Positions 45,379-54,657 of a stretch of DNA of 64,000 nt are shown here, in pieces (the stretch's first letter is position 1; each line of letters begins with the position of its first letter). The notes under the pieces are model-generated. The model saw only the letters and a list, made by a program, of their open reading frames with translations, did no database searches and was not told the origin of the DNA. Source of the stretch: Flavobacteriaceae bacterium (lineage in GTDB: Bacteria; Bacteroidota; Bacteroidia; Flavobacteriales; Flavobacteriaceae); contig CANFHX010000009.1 of assembly GCA_947446865.1 (NCBI GenBank), forward strand, positions 31,678-95,677, read 5' to 3'. The translations under genes were made by a program, and so were the position numbers.

Positions 45379-46968
45379 ATGAAACATTTTGAAGACAATT
45401 TTGCCCACAATAACTTACCTAGTCAGGATTTACAACCCGACTATATTTTTACCGATTTAATCCAATTTCAGCATCCAGAAATGCTGAATTGTGTAGATAA
45501 GTTATTGGACAATCATATTAAAGAAGGTCGCGGTACTAACATTTGCATTCGAACTTTTGAAGAAACTTGGACCTACCAAGATTTATACGAAAAAGCCAAT
45601 CAAATAGCACATTATCTTGTTGACGAAATGGGATTACAATCGGGAAATCGCGTCTTAATTCGTTCTGCCAATAACCCAATGATGGTGGCATGTTGGTACG
45701 CTATTTTAAAAGCGGGAGGAATTGTAGTTGCGACTATGCCGCTACTTCGTTCTAAAGAATTGACTACGATTATTGATTGTGCCGAAATTTCCCATTGTCT
45801 ATGCGATGCGTCTCTGGAGGAAGAAATACATTTGGTGAAATCCCCGTTTTTAAAACAAATCTGTTTGTTTGGCAATTCCCAATTGGAGGAGTTAATGCAA
45901 TCCAAACCAAAAACCTTTACCAATTACCACAGTAAGGCCGATAGTTTGGCTTTGATTGGATTTACCTCTGGAACTACTGGTTTACCAAAGATGACGTCGC
46001 ATTACCATAAAGACATATTGAATATTTGCGAATGTTTTCCGCAATATTCCTTGCAACCAACCCAAAATGATATTTTCACAGGTAGCCCACCACTGGGGTT
46101 TACCTTTGGTTTAGGCGGATTGGTTTTGTTTCCGATGTATTTTGGCGCTTCTACTTTTTTGATTGAAAAACCAAGCCCTGATCATTTATTACAAGCCATT
46201 CAAGAATATAAAATTACGATTTGTTTTACAGCACCAACCGCTTGGCGAATTATCACTACCAAAGTAAAAGAGTACGATATTTCTAGTTTACGCAAATGTG
46301 TCTCGGCCGGAGAAACCTTGCCATTAAAGGTTTGGCAAGATTGGTACGACGCAACAGGATTGAAAATCATTGACGGAATTGGTTCTACCGAAATACTGCA
46401 TATTTTTATTTCTTCAAATGAACAAAACATGAAACCTGGCGCAACAGGACTTGCGATAACTGGTTATGAAGCAAAAATTGTAGACCAAGACGGAAACGAA
46501 CTTCCAACAAATAAACCAGGAAGATTAGCCATTAAAGGCATTACAGGTTGCAAATATTTGAATCGAGAAGACAAACAACTAGAATACGTTGAAAACGGCT
46601 GGAACATAACCGGAGATATTTTCCGACAAGATGAAGAAGGCTATCTTTGGTTTGTTGCTCGTGGCGATGACATGATAATTTCTTCTGGTTATAATATTGC
46701 AGCAATTGAAGTAGAAAGCGTACTTTTGACTCACGAAGATATTGTAGAATGTGCCGTTGTTGGTTTGCCCGATGAAGAACGTGGAATGTTAGTTTGTGCG
46801 CATATTGTTTTAAAAGAAAAACATAAAGCAACAGATGCAATGAAGAATCGTATTCAGCATTGGTTCAAAGAAGTAGCGGCTCCATATAAATATCCAAGAG
46901 TGATTTATTTTACGGAGGAATTACCCAAAACAGAAACTGGAAAAATCCAAAGATTTAAGTTGAAATAG
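45379..46968 (+). CDS. Aryl-CoA ligase (2-aminobenzoate/salicylate/benzoate type)
   Basis: 529 residues, ANL superfamily. Motifs: GFTSGTTGLPKMTSHYH (P-loop), DGIGSTEILHIF, WNITGDIFRQDEEG, GDDMIISSGYNIAAIEVE, and the catalytic Lys near the end (LPKTETGKIQRFKLK). Length and motifs fit benzoate-CoA ligase family members including 2-aminobenzoate-CoA ligase. It activates the aromatic acid with ATP and CoA for the monooxygenase encoded two genes upstream. Confidence 0.88.
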   Translation: MKHFEDNFAHNNLPSQDLQPDYIFTDLIQFQHPEMLNCVDKLLDNHIKEGRGTNICIRTFEETWTYQDLYEKANQIAHYLVDEMGLQSGNRVLIRSANNPMMVACWYAILKAGGIVVATMPLLRSKELTTIIDCAEISHCLCDASLEEEIHLVKSPFLKQICLFGNSQLEELMQSKPKTFTNYHSKADSLALIGFTSGTTGLPKMTSHYHKDILNICECFPQYSLQPTQNDIFTGSPPLGFTFGLGGLVLFPMYFGASTFLIEKPSPDHLLQAIQEYKITICFTAPTAWRIITTKVKEYDISSLRKCVSAGETLPLKVWQDWYDATGLKIIDGIGSTEILHIFISSNEQNMKPGATGLAITGYEAKIVDQDGNELPTNKPGRLAIKGITGCKYLNREDKQLEYVENGWNITGDIFRQDEEGYLWFVARGDDMIISSGYNIAAIEVESVLLTHEDIVECAVVGLPDEERGMLVCAHIVLKEKHKATDAMKNRIQHWFKEVAAPYKYPRVIYFTEELPKTETGKIQRFKLK

Positions 46969-47007
46969 TATCAAGATTAATAGTATTAAGTATCAAGACT
47001 TCAAAAA

Positions 47008-48591
47008 ATGAGAAAAGCATTTTTAGTAATAAGCATTACAATTCTATCCTTAACAGGGATATTAATTTACGTTAATTGGAAATTTAGTTTCCTACTTTTA
47101 ATCTTCATTCCGTTGATTTTGATGGGATTATATGATATGTACCAATCCATTCATACCATTAGAAGAAATTTCCCACTTTTAGGACGAATGCGCTACCTAT
47201 TAGAATCCATCGGTCCCGAAATGCGACAATATTTTATAGAAACCGATACCGAAGGAAAGCCGTTCAACCGCTTACAACGAAGTATGGTGTATGCCAGAAG
47301 CAAAAAAGCAATCGATTCGCAACCTTTTGGCACTCAATTGAATGTATACGATTTAGGCTATGAGTGGATCAATCATAGCATTCGCGCCATTTCGTTTTCT
47401 CAAATTGAAGAAAATCCTCGGGTAAAAATTGGTTCTTCCCAATGCGAAAAACCTTACGAAGCCAGTATCTTTAATATCAGCGCCATGAGTTTTGGTGCTT
47501 TAAGCAAAAACGCGATTTTAGCGTTGAATGCAGGTGCCAAAGCAGGAAATTTCTACCACAATACAGGTGAAGGCGGACTTTCTCCTTATCATTTGCAAAA
47601 TGGCGGAGATGTAGTGTGGAATATTGGAACAGGATATTTTAGTTGTCGCACCTCGGATGGAAAATTCAACTTTGACGAATACACCAAAAGAGCCACTTTA
47701 GACAATGTAAAAATGATTGAAATAAAATTTTCGCAAGGCGCCAAACCTGGGCATGGCGGAATTTTACCTAAAGAAAAAGTAACCGATGAAATTGCCGCAA
47801 TTCGATTGGTGTCAAAAGGGCACGATATTGTATCGCCACCCACCCACTCGGCTTTCACAACTCCTTTAGAACTGATGGATTTCGTGAAATTATTGCGAAA
47901 AGGTTCTGGCGGAAAACCCGTTGGAATGAAAATTTGCATCGGAAATAAATCCGAATTTTTATCCATTTGTAAAGCCATGATTGCAACCAATACCTATCTC
48001 GATTTCATTACTGTAGATGGTGGCGAAGGTGGTACTGGCGCTGCTCCCCCAGAATATTCCGACCATGTTGGGATGCCGTTGCAAGAAGCCTTGGCTTTTG
48101 TTTACGATGCCTTAAATGGCTTCGGAATTAAAGACCAAATCAAAATTATTGCCAGCGGCAAAGTCATTTCTGGATTTGATATCATCAAAAACCTATCCAT
48201 TGGCGCCGATATATGTAATTCTGCGCGCGGAATGATGTTTGCTTTGGGCTGCATTCAAGCCCTCGAATGCCACGCCAACACTTGTCCTACAGGTGTTGCC
48301 ACCCAAGACGAGAAACTGATGAAAGGCTTGGTTCCCGAAGAAAAAAGTATTCGTGTGACACGTTTTCACAATGAAACCGTGAAAAGCGCAGTCGATTTGA
48401 TGGCATCAGCAGGAATTGATCACCCAGACAAAGTAACTCGCGATGCAGTAAGTACGCGAATTGAAAGAAATAAAGTAGAAACGTATGCGCAAACTTTTCC
48501 GGAACTAGAATCGGGTTGTTTAGCAAACGAAAATACCGTTCCAAAAGAATTTTTGTATTTTTGGAAGAAGGCAAGTATTGAAAATTTTTAG
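47008..48591 (+). CDS. FMN-binding glutamate synthase-like protein
   Basis: 527 residues. Two N-terminal membrane helices (about 2-24 and 28-42), then the FMN/Fe-S synthase domain of the GltB large subunit: FGALSKNAILALNAGAK, GAKPGHGGILPKEKV, VDGGEGGTGAAPPEYSDH, and a Cys cluster CIQALECHANTCPTGVATQ for the 3Fe-4S centre. The glutaminase domain is absent, so it cannot be a standard glutamate synthase. Its place next to a possibly ammonia-releasing pathway suggests a redox or amine-related role, which is inference. Confidence 0.85.
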   Translation: MRKAFLVISITILSLTGILIYVNWKFSFLLLIFIPLILMGLYDMYQSIHTIRRNFPLLGRMRYLLESIGPEMRQYFIETDTEGKPFNRLQRSMVYARSKKAIDSQPFGTQLNVYDLGYEWINHSIRAISFSQIEENPRVKIGSSQCEKPYEASIFNISAMSFGALSKNAILALNAGAKAGNFYHNTGEGGLSPYHLQNGGDVVWNIGTGYFSCRTSDGKFNFDEYTKRATLDNVKMIEIKFSQGAKPGHGGILPKEKVTDEIAAIRLVSKGHDIVSPPTHSAFTTPLELMDFVKLLRKGSGGKPVGMKICIGNKSEFLSICKAMIATNTYLDFITVDGGEGGTGAAPPEYSDHVGMPLQEALAFVYDALNGFGIKDQIKIIASGKVISGFDIIKNLSIGADICNSARGMMFALGCIQALECHANTCPTGVATQDEKLMKGLVPEEKSIRVTRFHNETVKSAVDLMASAGIDHPDKVTRDAVSTRIERNKVETYAQTFPELESGCLANENTVPKEFLYFWKKASIENF

Positions 48592-48596
48592 AAGCC

Positions 48597-48672
48597 AATC
48601 CCGCTTTACACTGCAATCTTTTCTTTTTTTAAAGAAAAAAAAGAAAAGGATTTCCGTTGCAATCGGGGCTAA
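48597..48672. repeat. REP-like palindromic element
   Basis: A 13-bp stem (cttttcttttttt / aaaaaaagaaaag, 48618-48648) is framed by CCCG at the left and CGGGG at the right, with GCAATC occurring twice (48613 and 48659). It has the look of a dispersed flavobacterial intergenic palindrome between 48591 and the RhuM gene. Confidence 0.55.
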
Positions 48673-48745
48673 GCCTATCCAAAATGGTAAGTGTTAAATT
48701 TAAAATTAGAGAAATTTTGTAAATATTGTTTTAAAAACTTTTATA

Positions 48746-49753
48746 ATGAACGATACAAATAAGTCAAATTCATTAAAGGAATTTTTATTTTATACTACTC
48801 CTAACGGTTCTGTAAAAGTAGAAGTTTTCCTTAAAGAAGAAAACATTTGGCTAACCCAGGAGAAAATAGGAATTTTATTTGGTGTTAAAAGGCCCGCTAT
48901 AACTAAGCATTTATTAAATATTTTTAATAATAATGAATTAAATGAAGATTCAGTTAGTTCCATTTTGGAACATACTGCAAAAGACGGAAAAATTTATAAA
49001 ACAAAGTTTTATAATTTAGACGCAATAATTTCTGTTGGATATAGAGTAAATTCAAAACAAGCAACCCAATTTAGAATTTGGGCAACCGAAAGAATAAAAG
49101 AATATATCATCAAAGGATTTACAATGGATGATAATCGATTAAAAAATCCATCTACACCTTTTGGTAAAGATTATTTTGAAGAACAATTGGCTCGAATAAG
49201 AGATATTCGAAGCAGTGAAAGACGTTTTTATCAAAAAATAACAGATATATATTCTCGTTGTAGTGCAGATTATTCAATTGATAACGAATCAACTAAATTG
49301 TTTTTTGCAACAGTGCAAAATAAATTACATTGGGCTATTACTCATCAAACGGCTGCCGAAATAATATATAGTAGAATAAACTCTGAAAAGGAGAATTTAG
49401 GTTTAACGAACTGGAAAAACGCTCCTGATGGTGCAATTAGAAAAGAAGACATAAATATTGCAAAAAATTATTTAAATTCTGAAGAATTAAATCAATTAAA
49501 TAGAATTGTAACTATGTATTTGGATTATGCAGAACTTCATGCAAAAAATAATGTTGTTCTTTTTATGAAAGATTGGATTGAAAAATTAAATGCTTTTTTA
49601 AAATTTAATGAAAAAGAAATATTATCTAATTCAGGTAAAATAACAACAGAAATTGCTAAAAGTTTTGCAGAAAGTGAATATGAAAAATACAAAGTTATTC
49701 AAGATAGAAATTATTTAAGCGATTTTGATAAACATATTAATAAACTATTATGA
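48746..49753 (+). CDS. RhuM family protein inside the catabolic operon
   Basis: 335 residues. The N-terminal part has the RhuM pattern (VKVEVFLKEENIWLTQ, IGILFGVKRPAITKHL, YNLDAIISVGYRVNSKQAT, FRIWATERIKEYIIKGF) followed by a helical C-terminal half. The family is known from pathogenicity islands and phage-like elements; its function is not established. Its stop overlaps the start of the thioesterase gene by 4 bp (ATGA), and it is AT-richer than the catabolic genes. Second foreign-looking gene in the operon. Confidence 0.82.
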   Translation: MNDTNKSNSLKEFLFYTTPNGSVKVEVFLKEENIWLTQEKIGILFGVKRPAITKHLLNIFNNNELNEDSVSSILEHTAKDGKIYKTKFYNLDAIISVGYRVNSKQATQFRIWATERIKEYIIKGFTMDDNRLKNPSTPFGKDYFEEQLARIRDIRSSERRFYQKITDIYSRCSADYSIDNESTKLFFATVQNKLHWAITHQTAAEIIYSRINSEKENLGLTNWKNAPDGAIRKEDINIAKNYLNSEELNQLNRIVTMYLDYAELHAKNNVVLFMKDWIEKLNAFLKFNEKEILSNSGKITTEIAKSFAESEYEKYKVIQDRNYLSDFDKHINKLL

Positions 49754-50175
49754 ACCAACCTTTTACAAAACAAGAAAAAATCCGTTTCCAGCATGTAGAT
49801 TATGCCGGAATAGTATTCTACCCAAGATTTCTAGAAATGCTAAATTGCCTAGTAGAAGATTGGTTTGAAGAAGCACTAGACCGATCATTTTCTAAAATGC
49901 ACGAAACTAATGGAATTCCAACGGTAGATTTAAAAGTGCAATTCAAAAAAGCTGCACGTTTAGGAGAAATTCTTACCAAAAAATTATGGGTTAAGAATCT
50001 AGGCAGTGCTTCCATCCTGTGCGGATTTTCTTTTGAAGACGAACAAGGAAAAACCTGTCTCGAAGGCGATGTGACTTTAGTAAACGTAGCCTTTCAAGAG
50101 AACAAAAACGACATTAAAGCCGAACCTTTTAATGAAGAAATGAAAGAAAAAATAGCAAAATATATTTTGTCTTAA
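49750..50175 (+). CDS. 4-hydroxybenzoyl-CoA-type thioesterase
   Basis: 141 residues, a single hotdog domain. The motif RFQHVDYAGIVFYPRFLEM holds the catalytic Asp of the 4HBT branch. It would release the free hydroxylated aromatic acid (gentisate or 5-hydroxyanthranilate) from its CoA ester before ring cleavage. Its ATG overlaps the RhuM stop. Confidence 0.85.
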   Translation: MNQPFTKQEKIRFQHVDYAGIVFYPRFLEMLNCLVEDWFEEALDRSFSKMHETNGIPTVDLKVQFKKAARLGEILTKKLWVKNLGSASILCGFSFEDEQGKTCLEGDVTLVNVAFQENKNDIKAEPFNEEMKEKIAKYILS

Positions 50176-50206
50176 TACTTAATACTCCAAACTTAATTCA
50201 ATATAA

Positions 50207-51187
50207 ATGGACTTCAAAAAATTCAAAGCTGCTACCGTTCAAACTTCTCCAGTTTTTTTAAACGTGGAGAAAACTATCGAGAAAGCAATTACTTTCATCA
50301 AAGAAGCAAGTACTAATGGTGCGCAATTAATAGCCTTTCCAGAAGTATTCGTTGCAGGATATCCGTATTGGAATTGGATTATGACACCAGTTCAAGGCAG
50401 TAAATGGTATGAAGAATTATATAAATGTTCAGTTGCTGTAACCGATGAATCGATGCAGCCTCTATTCCAAGCAGCAAAAGAAAACAACATTCATATTGTA
50501 ATTGGGATTAACGAACGAGGGGATTCGTATGGTGAAATTTACAACACCAATTTAATCATTGACAACAACGGAAACCTAATCGGTAAGCACCGAAAATTAG
50601 TTCCAACTTGGGCAGAAAAACTAACATGGACTTCTGGTGATGGTTCTTCTTTAAAAGTTTACAATACAGAAATTGGTCCAATTGGAACCTTGGCTTGTGG
50701 TGAAAACACCAATACCTTAGCCCGATTTACCCTGCTTGCTCAAGGCGAATTAATTCATATTGCCAATTACATTTCGTTGCCGGTAGCCCCACCCGATTAC
50801 AATATGGCAGAAGCAATTAAAATTCGGGCTGCAGCGCATTCATTTGAAGGAAAATTATTTACCATTGTTTCTTGCTCCACAATTTCACAAGAAATTAAAG
50901 ACGCATTGAGAGAAGACGTTCCAAATGTGGACGAATTATTAACTAGAAAAAATTCTGCATTCTCTGGATTTATTGGTCCAAATGGAGCTGTAATTGGGGA
51001 ACCACTTATTGATGAAGAAGGAATGGTTTATGCCGACATCGATTTAGAAAAATGTATCCAACCCAAACAAATGCACGACATTTTAGGACATTACAATAGA
51101 TTTGATATATTTGATTTGCGCGTAAACATTACTCCAACAAGAAAGATTACGTTTATTGATAATCACGAGGAATTTAATAAGAGATAG
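50207..51187 (+). CDS. Nitrilase-family carbon-nitrogen hydrolase
   Basis: 326 residues. The catalytic triad is visible: Glu in IAFPEVFVAGYPYW, Lys in GKHRKLVPTWAEKLTW, Cys in GTLACGENTNTLARF. The C-x-E-N pattern is closer to true nitrilases than to amidases of the superfamily. It converts a nitrile to an acid plus ammonia, or an amide if the active site allows. In this operon a C-N hydrolase fits the release of ammonia from maleamate or maleamylpyruvate if the pathway starts from anthranilate. Confidence 0.85.
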   Translation: MDFKKFKAATVQTSPVFLNVEKTIEKAITFIKEASTNGAQLIAFPEVFVAGYPYWNWIMTPVQGSKWYEELYKCSVAVTDESMQPLFQAAKENNIHIVIGINERGDSYGEIYNTNLIIDNNGNLIGKHRKLVPTWAEKLTWTSGDGSSLKVYNTEIGPIGTLACGENTNTLARFTLLAQGELIHIANYISLPVAPPDYNMAEAIKIRAAAHSFEGKLFTIVSCSTISQEIKDALREDVPNVDELLTRKNSAFSGFIGPNGAVIGEPLIDEEGMVYADIDLEKCIQPKQMHDILGHYNRFDIFDLRVNITPTRKITFIDNHEEFNKR

Positions 51188-51296
51188 TATTAAGATTTTT
51201 TAATAATATAGAAATAATATTTGAGACTTAAATAATAAATTTATTTTAAAAAAACTTATATTTAAATACAGGAAAAACATCCTAAACTTTATAATT

Positions 51297-52448
51297 ATGA
51301 AAAAAGCAATTTTATTTATTTCAATTTTTTCACTAAATTTTCTTTCTGCTCAACAAAAACATAATTCAATAAAACCAAAGAATCTTGAAAAAGAAAAAAC
51401 ATTCTCAGGAAAACTAACTGGATTTAATAATGGTGATAAAATAAAATTTTATGATCCTGAAATAATGAAAACTTTGGATAGTACTTATATTGTGGATGGT
51501 AAGTTTAAATTAAAAAATCCTTTAGGGAAAATTCCAAAAACTATATTTATTACTGTTGTTTCAGAAAATAAATATTTTACTTTCATACCTTTTATTGCTG
51601 GTGAGAATATTGAAATTTCTGGAGATAAAAAAGATTTTAAATATAATTTAGTGGTTAATGGTTCAAAATTTCAAAAAGGAAAAGAACTGTTAGAAAAAGA
51701 AACTAAAAAATATAAAATTGAAAGAGATTCCTTAAGTAAATATTTCAGGTTAAAACAAAGTGATACAACAAATACTAATTTAGAAATTCTAAAAAACATA
51801 AAAAAAAGAGTCAATGAAATAGATAATTTAAGTGATGTAATTACATCAAAGTATATTAAAGAACATATTAATACTCATTATTATGCTCTTGTAAATCTTG
51901 CATTTTATTTTAATAAATTACCAAAATCAGAAATTCAAGATTTATATAATAAATTGGATAAAGAACATAAAGAAAGTGTTTATGGTAAAAAAGTTAAAAC
52001 ATTTTTAGAAGTTGGAAATATTCTAAAAGAAGGCGATTTTTATTTTGACTTTGAAGCAAAAGGACAAGACAATAAAGTACATAAATTATCAGAAATTAAA
52101 GATAAATATATTCTATTAGATTTTTATGAAACCTATTGTGGACCTTGTGCAGCTTCGGTTAGCGAATTAAAAAAAATGGCAGAACAATATAAAGACAAAT
52201 TACAAATAGTGAGTTTCTGTGCCGATAAGCCGGAAGATATTTGGAGAAAAGGAATTAATCAAAATAAAATCGATTGGCTTTCTCTTTGGGATGGCAAAGG
52301 AACAAGTGGACCAACTGTTCTTAAATATGGCTCAGATGGTTTTCCAACTTTTATTTTAATTGACAAAATGGGTAAAATTATTAAAATCGACAATTCCGGT
52401 TATGGAGAAGGTTCAATTGAAAAAATGTTAAAAGAAAATATTAAATAA
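51297..52448 (+). CDS. TlpA-like thioredoxin with DUF4369-type domain
   Basis: 383 residues. Signal peptide MKKAILFISIFSLNFLSAQ, a beta-rich N-terminal DUF4369-like domain (about 35-130), a helical middle, and a thioredoxin domain with the CGPC motif (LDFYETYCGPC) and the cis-Pro GFPTFILI. A periplasmic protein with no evident role in aromatic catabolism. Its stop TAA overlaps the dioxygenase ATG by 1 bp (TAATG). It is very AT-rich compared with its neighbours. Third non-metabolic gene in the operon, and it resembles the accessory proteins at 4164-7579 only in its thioredoxin domain. Confidence 0.82.
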   Translation: MKKAILFISIFSLNFLSAQQKHNSIKPKNLEKEKTFSGKLTGFNNGDKIKFYDPEIMKTLDSTYIVDGKFKLKNPLGKIPKTIFITVVSENKYFTFIPFIAGENIEISGDKKDFKYNLVVNGSKFQKGKELLEKETKKYKIERDSLSKYFRLKQSDTTNTNLEILKNIKKRVNEIDNLSDVITSKYIKEHINTHYYALVNLAFYFNKLPKSEIQDLYNKLDKEHKESVYGKKVKTFLEVGNILKEGDFYFDFEAKGQDNKVHKLSEIKDKYILLDFYETYCGPCAASVSELKKMAEQYKDKLQIVSFCADKPEDIWRKGINQNKIDWLSLWDGKGTSGPTVLKYGSDGFPTFILIDKMGKIIKIDNSGYGEGSIEKMLKENIK

Positions 52449-53560
52449 TGAAAGAAACGAAACATTCAGACGATGTAATTGGTCGCGCACGAGTTCAAGA
52501 CACACCCGAACTGGAAGCCTATTATAAAGAACTCGAAACCCTTGGTGCTGGTGCTTTATGGACTGTTGCAAACGATATTGAACCATGGGAACCTCGAAGT
52601 TCTTCTGTTCCTATGCTTTGGAAATACGATGATTTGAGAGCGTTGGTTTTAAAATCCTCCGAATTGGTAACACCCGAACAAGCAGGTCGTCGAGTGGTAT
52701 ATTTGGTAAACGACAAACGCAAGGATGTGTCCGCAGCCGTGGGTTGGCTATATACCGGAATTCAGGTTACACGCCCGGGTGAAAGCACTTCGGCACACCG
52801 CCATCGGGCATCTGCTTTACGTTTCATTATGGAAGGCAACAAAGGCTATACTGTGGTAGATGGCAACAAAATCATGTTGGAAGTCAACGATTTTGTGATT
52901 ACACCAAATTCCACTTGGCACGAACATGGTGTTGAGGCCGATGGGCAAACTTGCATTTGGCAAGATGGTTTGGATATCCCCTTGGTAAATGCTTTGGAAG
53001 CAAATGATTATGCCGTTTATGATGGCAAACAACCCTTAATTTCTCCGGTTAATCATTCACCAATTACGTTTGGTAGCGCAGGATTAATTCCGGCAGATAC
53101 AACTTGGGACAAACCCTATTCGCCTTTATTCAAATATTCTTGGTCAACTGTATATCCAACCTTATTAGAAGTTGCAAAAGTCAATGAAATCAATCCTTTT
53201 GATGGAATTTTAATGCAATATTCCAATCCGTTAACGGGTGGCCATGTCATGCAAACCATGGGTGCCGCCATGCAATTGTTACCCGCAGGTTTCAAAGGTA
53301 AGGCACACAAACACACCGGTTCCTTCGTATACCAATGTGCCAAAGGAAAAGGCTATTCCATCATTAACGGAAAACGATTTGATTGGAAAGAGCGAGATAT
53401 TTTCTGTGTTCCATCTTGGGCTTGGCACGAACACCATAACGCCTCCGATTCCGAAGATGCTTGTCTATTTACCTTCAATGATTTACCAGTAATGGAAAAA
53501 TTAGGATTGTATCAAGACAAAATTTATGAAGAAAATAATGGAAATCAATTTGAAATTTAG
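52448..53560 (+). CDS. Gentisate 1,2-dioxygenase-like bicupin
   Basis: 370 residues with two cupin domains. The N-terminal one has HRHRASALRFIMEG and PNSTWHEHG, supplying the Fe(II)-binding His residues. The C-terminal one has HKHTGSFVYQCAKG and PSWAWHEHHNA. It cleaves the ring of gentisate between the carboxyl- and hydroxyl-bearing carbons to give maleylpyruvate; with 5-hydroxyanthranilate the analogous product would be maleamylpyruvate. The start overlaps the preceding TlpA gene. Confidence 0.88.
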   Translation: MKETKHSDDVIGRARVQDTPELEAYYKELETLGAGALWTVANDIEPWEPRSSSVPMLWKYDDLRALVLKSSELVTPEQAGRRVVYLVNDKRKDVSAAVGWLYTGIQVTRPGESTSAHRHRASALRFIMEGNKGYTVVDGNKIMLEVNDFVITPNSTWHEHGVEADGQTCIWQDGLDIPLVNALEANDYAVYDGKQPLISPVNHSPITFGSAGLIPADTTWDKPYSPLFKYSWSTVYPTLLEVAKVNEINPFDGILMQYSNPLTGGHVMQTMGAAMQLLPAGFKGKAHKHTGSFVYQCAKGKGYSIINGKRFDWKERDIFCVPSWAWHEHHNASDSEDACLFTFNDLPVMEKLGLYQDKIYEENNGNQFEI

Positions 53561-53600
53561 AATAAAGAAAATAGAATATAGAAAATAGAGTTTTCACTTT

Positions 53601-53621
53601 GCGCCTTAGTGCCTTTGCGAG
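53601..53621. repeat. Dispersed short repeat (forward copy)
   Basis: GCGCCTTAGTGCCTTTGCGAG, related to the reverse copy at 37135-37155. Just upstream, 53559-53574 (AGAATAAAGAAAATAG) also recurs at 31741-31756. Intergenic scatter repeats in an otherwise gene-free spacer before the FAH gene. Confidence 0.5.
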
Positions 53622-53683
53622 AAAATAAATTACTAATTATTTAAATAAACTTAGTTCCTTTGCAACTTAGAACCTTATAAAAA

Positions 53684-54592
53684 ATGAAACTACTTACTTA
53701 CAAAACAGCCGATACCGAACCTCGTTTAGGATTCCTCCACAACAATCTAGTAATTGACATGGAAGATTTTGGAGAAATATCCAATTTTCCATTACCAAAC
53801 GATATGTTGGATTTAATTGACCTTGGATTTGAAATCATTCAAGAAATCACCGAAATGGTGAACGAAACTCCAGAGAATTTCTTTGAAGAGATTTCGTATA
53901 AAATGGACGAAGTTACCATCCTCGCTCCTATTGAAAAACCAAGAAAAAATATCATCGGAATAGGATTAAACTATACCGAACACGTTGCAGAAAGTGCTCG
54001 TACTTTGGATACAACTGGTAAATTACCACAAAAACCGATTATCTTTTCTAAACCTCCAACAACGGTTACAGCAACCAATACGGAAATAATTAAAAACACC
54101 AAACTAACTTCACAATTGGACTGGGAAGTAGAATTGGCAGTAGTTATTGGCAAAAAAGGAAAATACGTTGCTAATGCCGATGCAATGGATTATGTATTTG
54201 GATATACCGTTATCAATGATATTTCTGCAAGAGATTGCCGTCGTGAAGGGCAATGGATTGTTTCTAAAGGGCAAGATACTTTTGCACCAATGGGACCCAT
54301 TTTAGTAACCAAAGACGAAATTGAAAATCCGCACAACTTGAATTTATCTTTAAAAGTAAACGGAATAGAAAAACAAAATTCCAATACCAAATTCTTACTT
54401 TTCAATATAAAGGATTTAATTGAAGATTTGAGCATCGTGTTTACTTTAGAACCAGGTGATATCATTGCCACAGGAACACCATCTGGAGTTGGAGCAGGAC
54501 GAACTCCTCAAGAATGGTTAAGCAATGGAGATGTTGTGGAAGCAACTGTGGAAGGAATTGGCACAATCGTGAATACCGTTAAGGAAATATAA
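53684..54592 (+). CDS. Fumarylacetoacetate hydrolase family protein (maleylpyruvate hydrolase)
   Basis: 302 residues. The FAH barrel holds IIGIGLNYTEHV, the metal-binding LDWEVELAVVIGKKG, and TVINDISARDCRREGQW, ending LEPGDIIATGTPSGVGAGR. It hydrolyses the C-C bond of a diketo acid. Between a gentisate dioxygenase and a maleate isomerase, the expected product is pyruvate plus maleate (or maleamate). Start at 53684 follows a spacer with dispersed repeats. Confidence 0.85.
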   Translation: MKLLTYKTADTEPRLGFLHNNLVIDMEDFGEISNFPLPNDMLDLIDLGFEIIQEITEMVNETPENFFEEISYKMDEVTILAPIEKPRKNIIGIGLNYTEHVAESARTLDTTGKLPQKPIIFSKPPTTVTATNTEIIKNTKLTSQLDWEVELAVVIGKKGKYVANADAMDYVFGYTVINDISARDCRREGQWIVSKGQDTFAPMGPILVTKDEIENPHNLNLSLKVNGIEKQNSNTKFLLFNIKDLIEDLSIVFTLEPGDIIATGTPSGVGAGRTPQEWLSNGDVVEATVEGIGTIVNTVKEI

Positions 54593-54615
54593 GCCCCCTA
54601 GCCCCCGAAGGGGAA
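54593..54615. repeat. GC-rich hairpin element
   Basis: GCCCCCTAGCCCCCGAAGGGG just after the FAH stop: a CCCC-GAA-GGGG stem in an AT-rich spacer. It is very different in base content from its surroundings and typical of short intergenic repeats in Flavobacteriia. Confidence 0.6.
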
Positions 54616-54657
54616 TTACTAAGGAAACTTTAAACTTTAAACCTTAAACTTTTAAAC

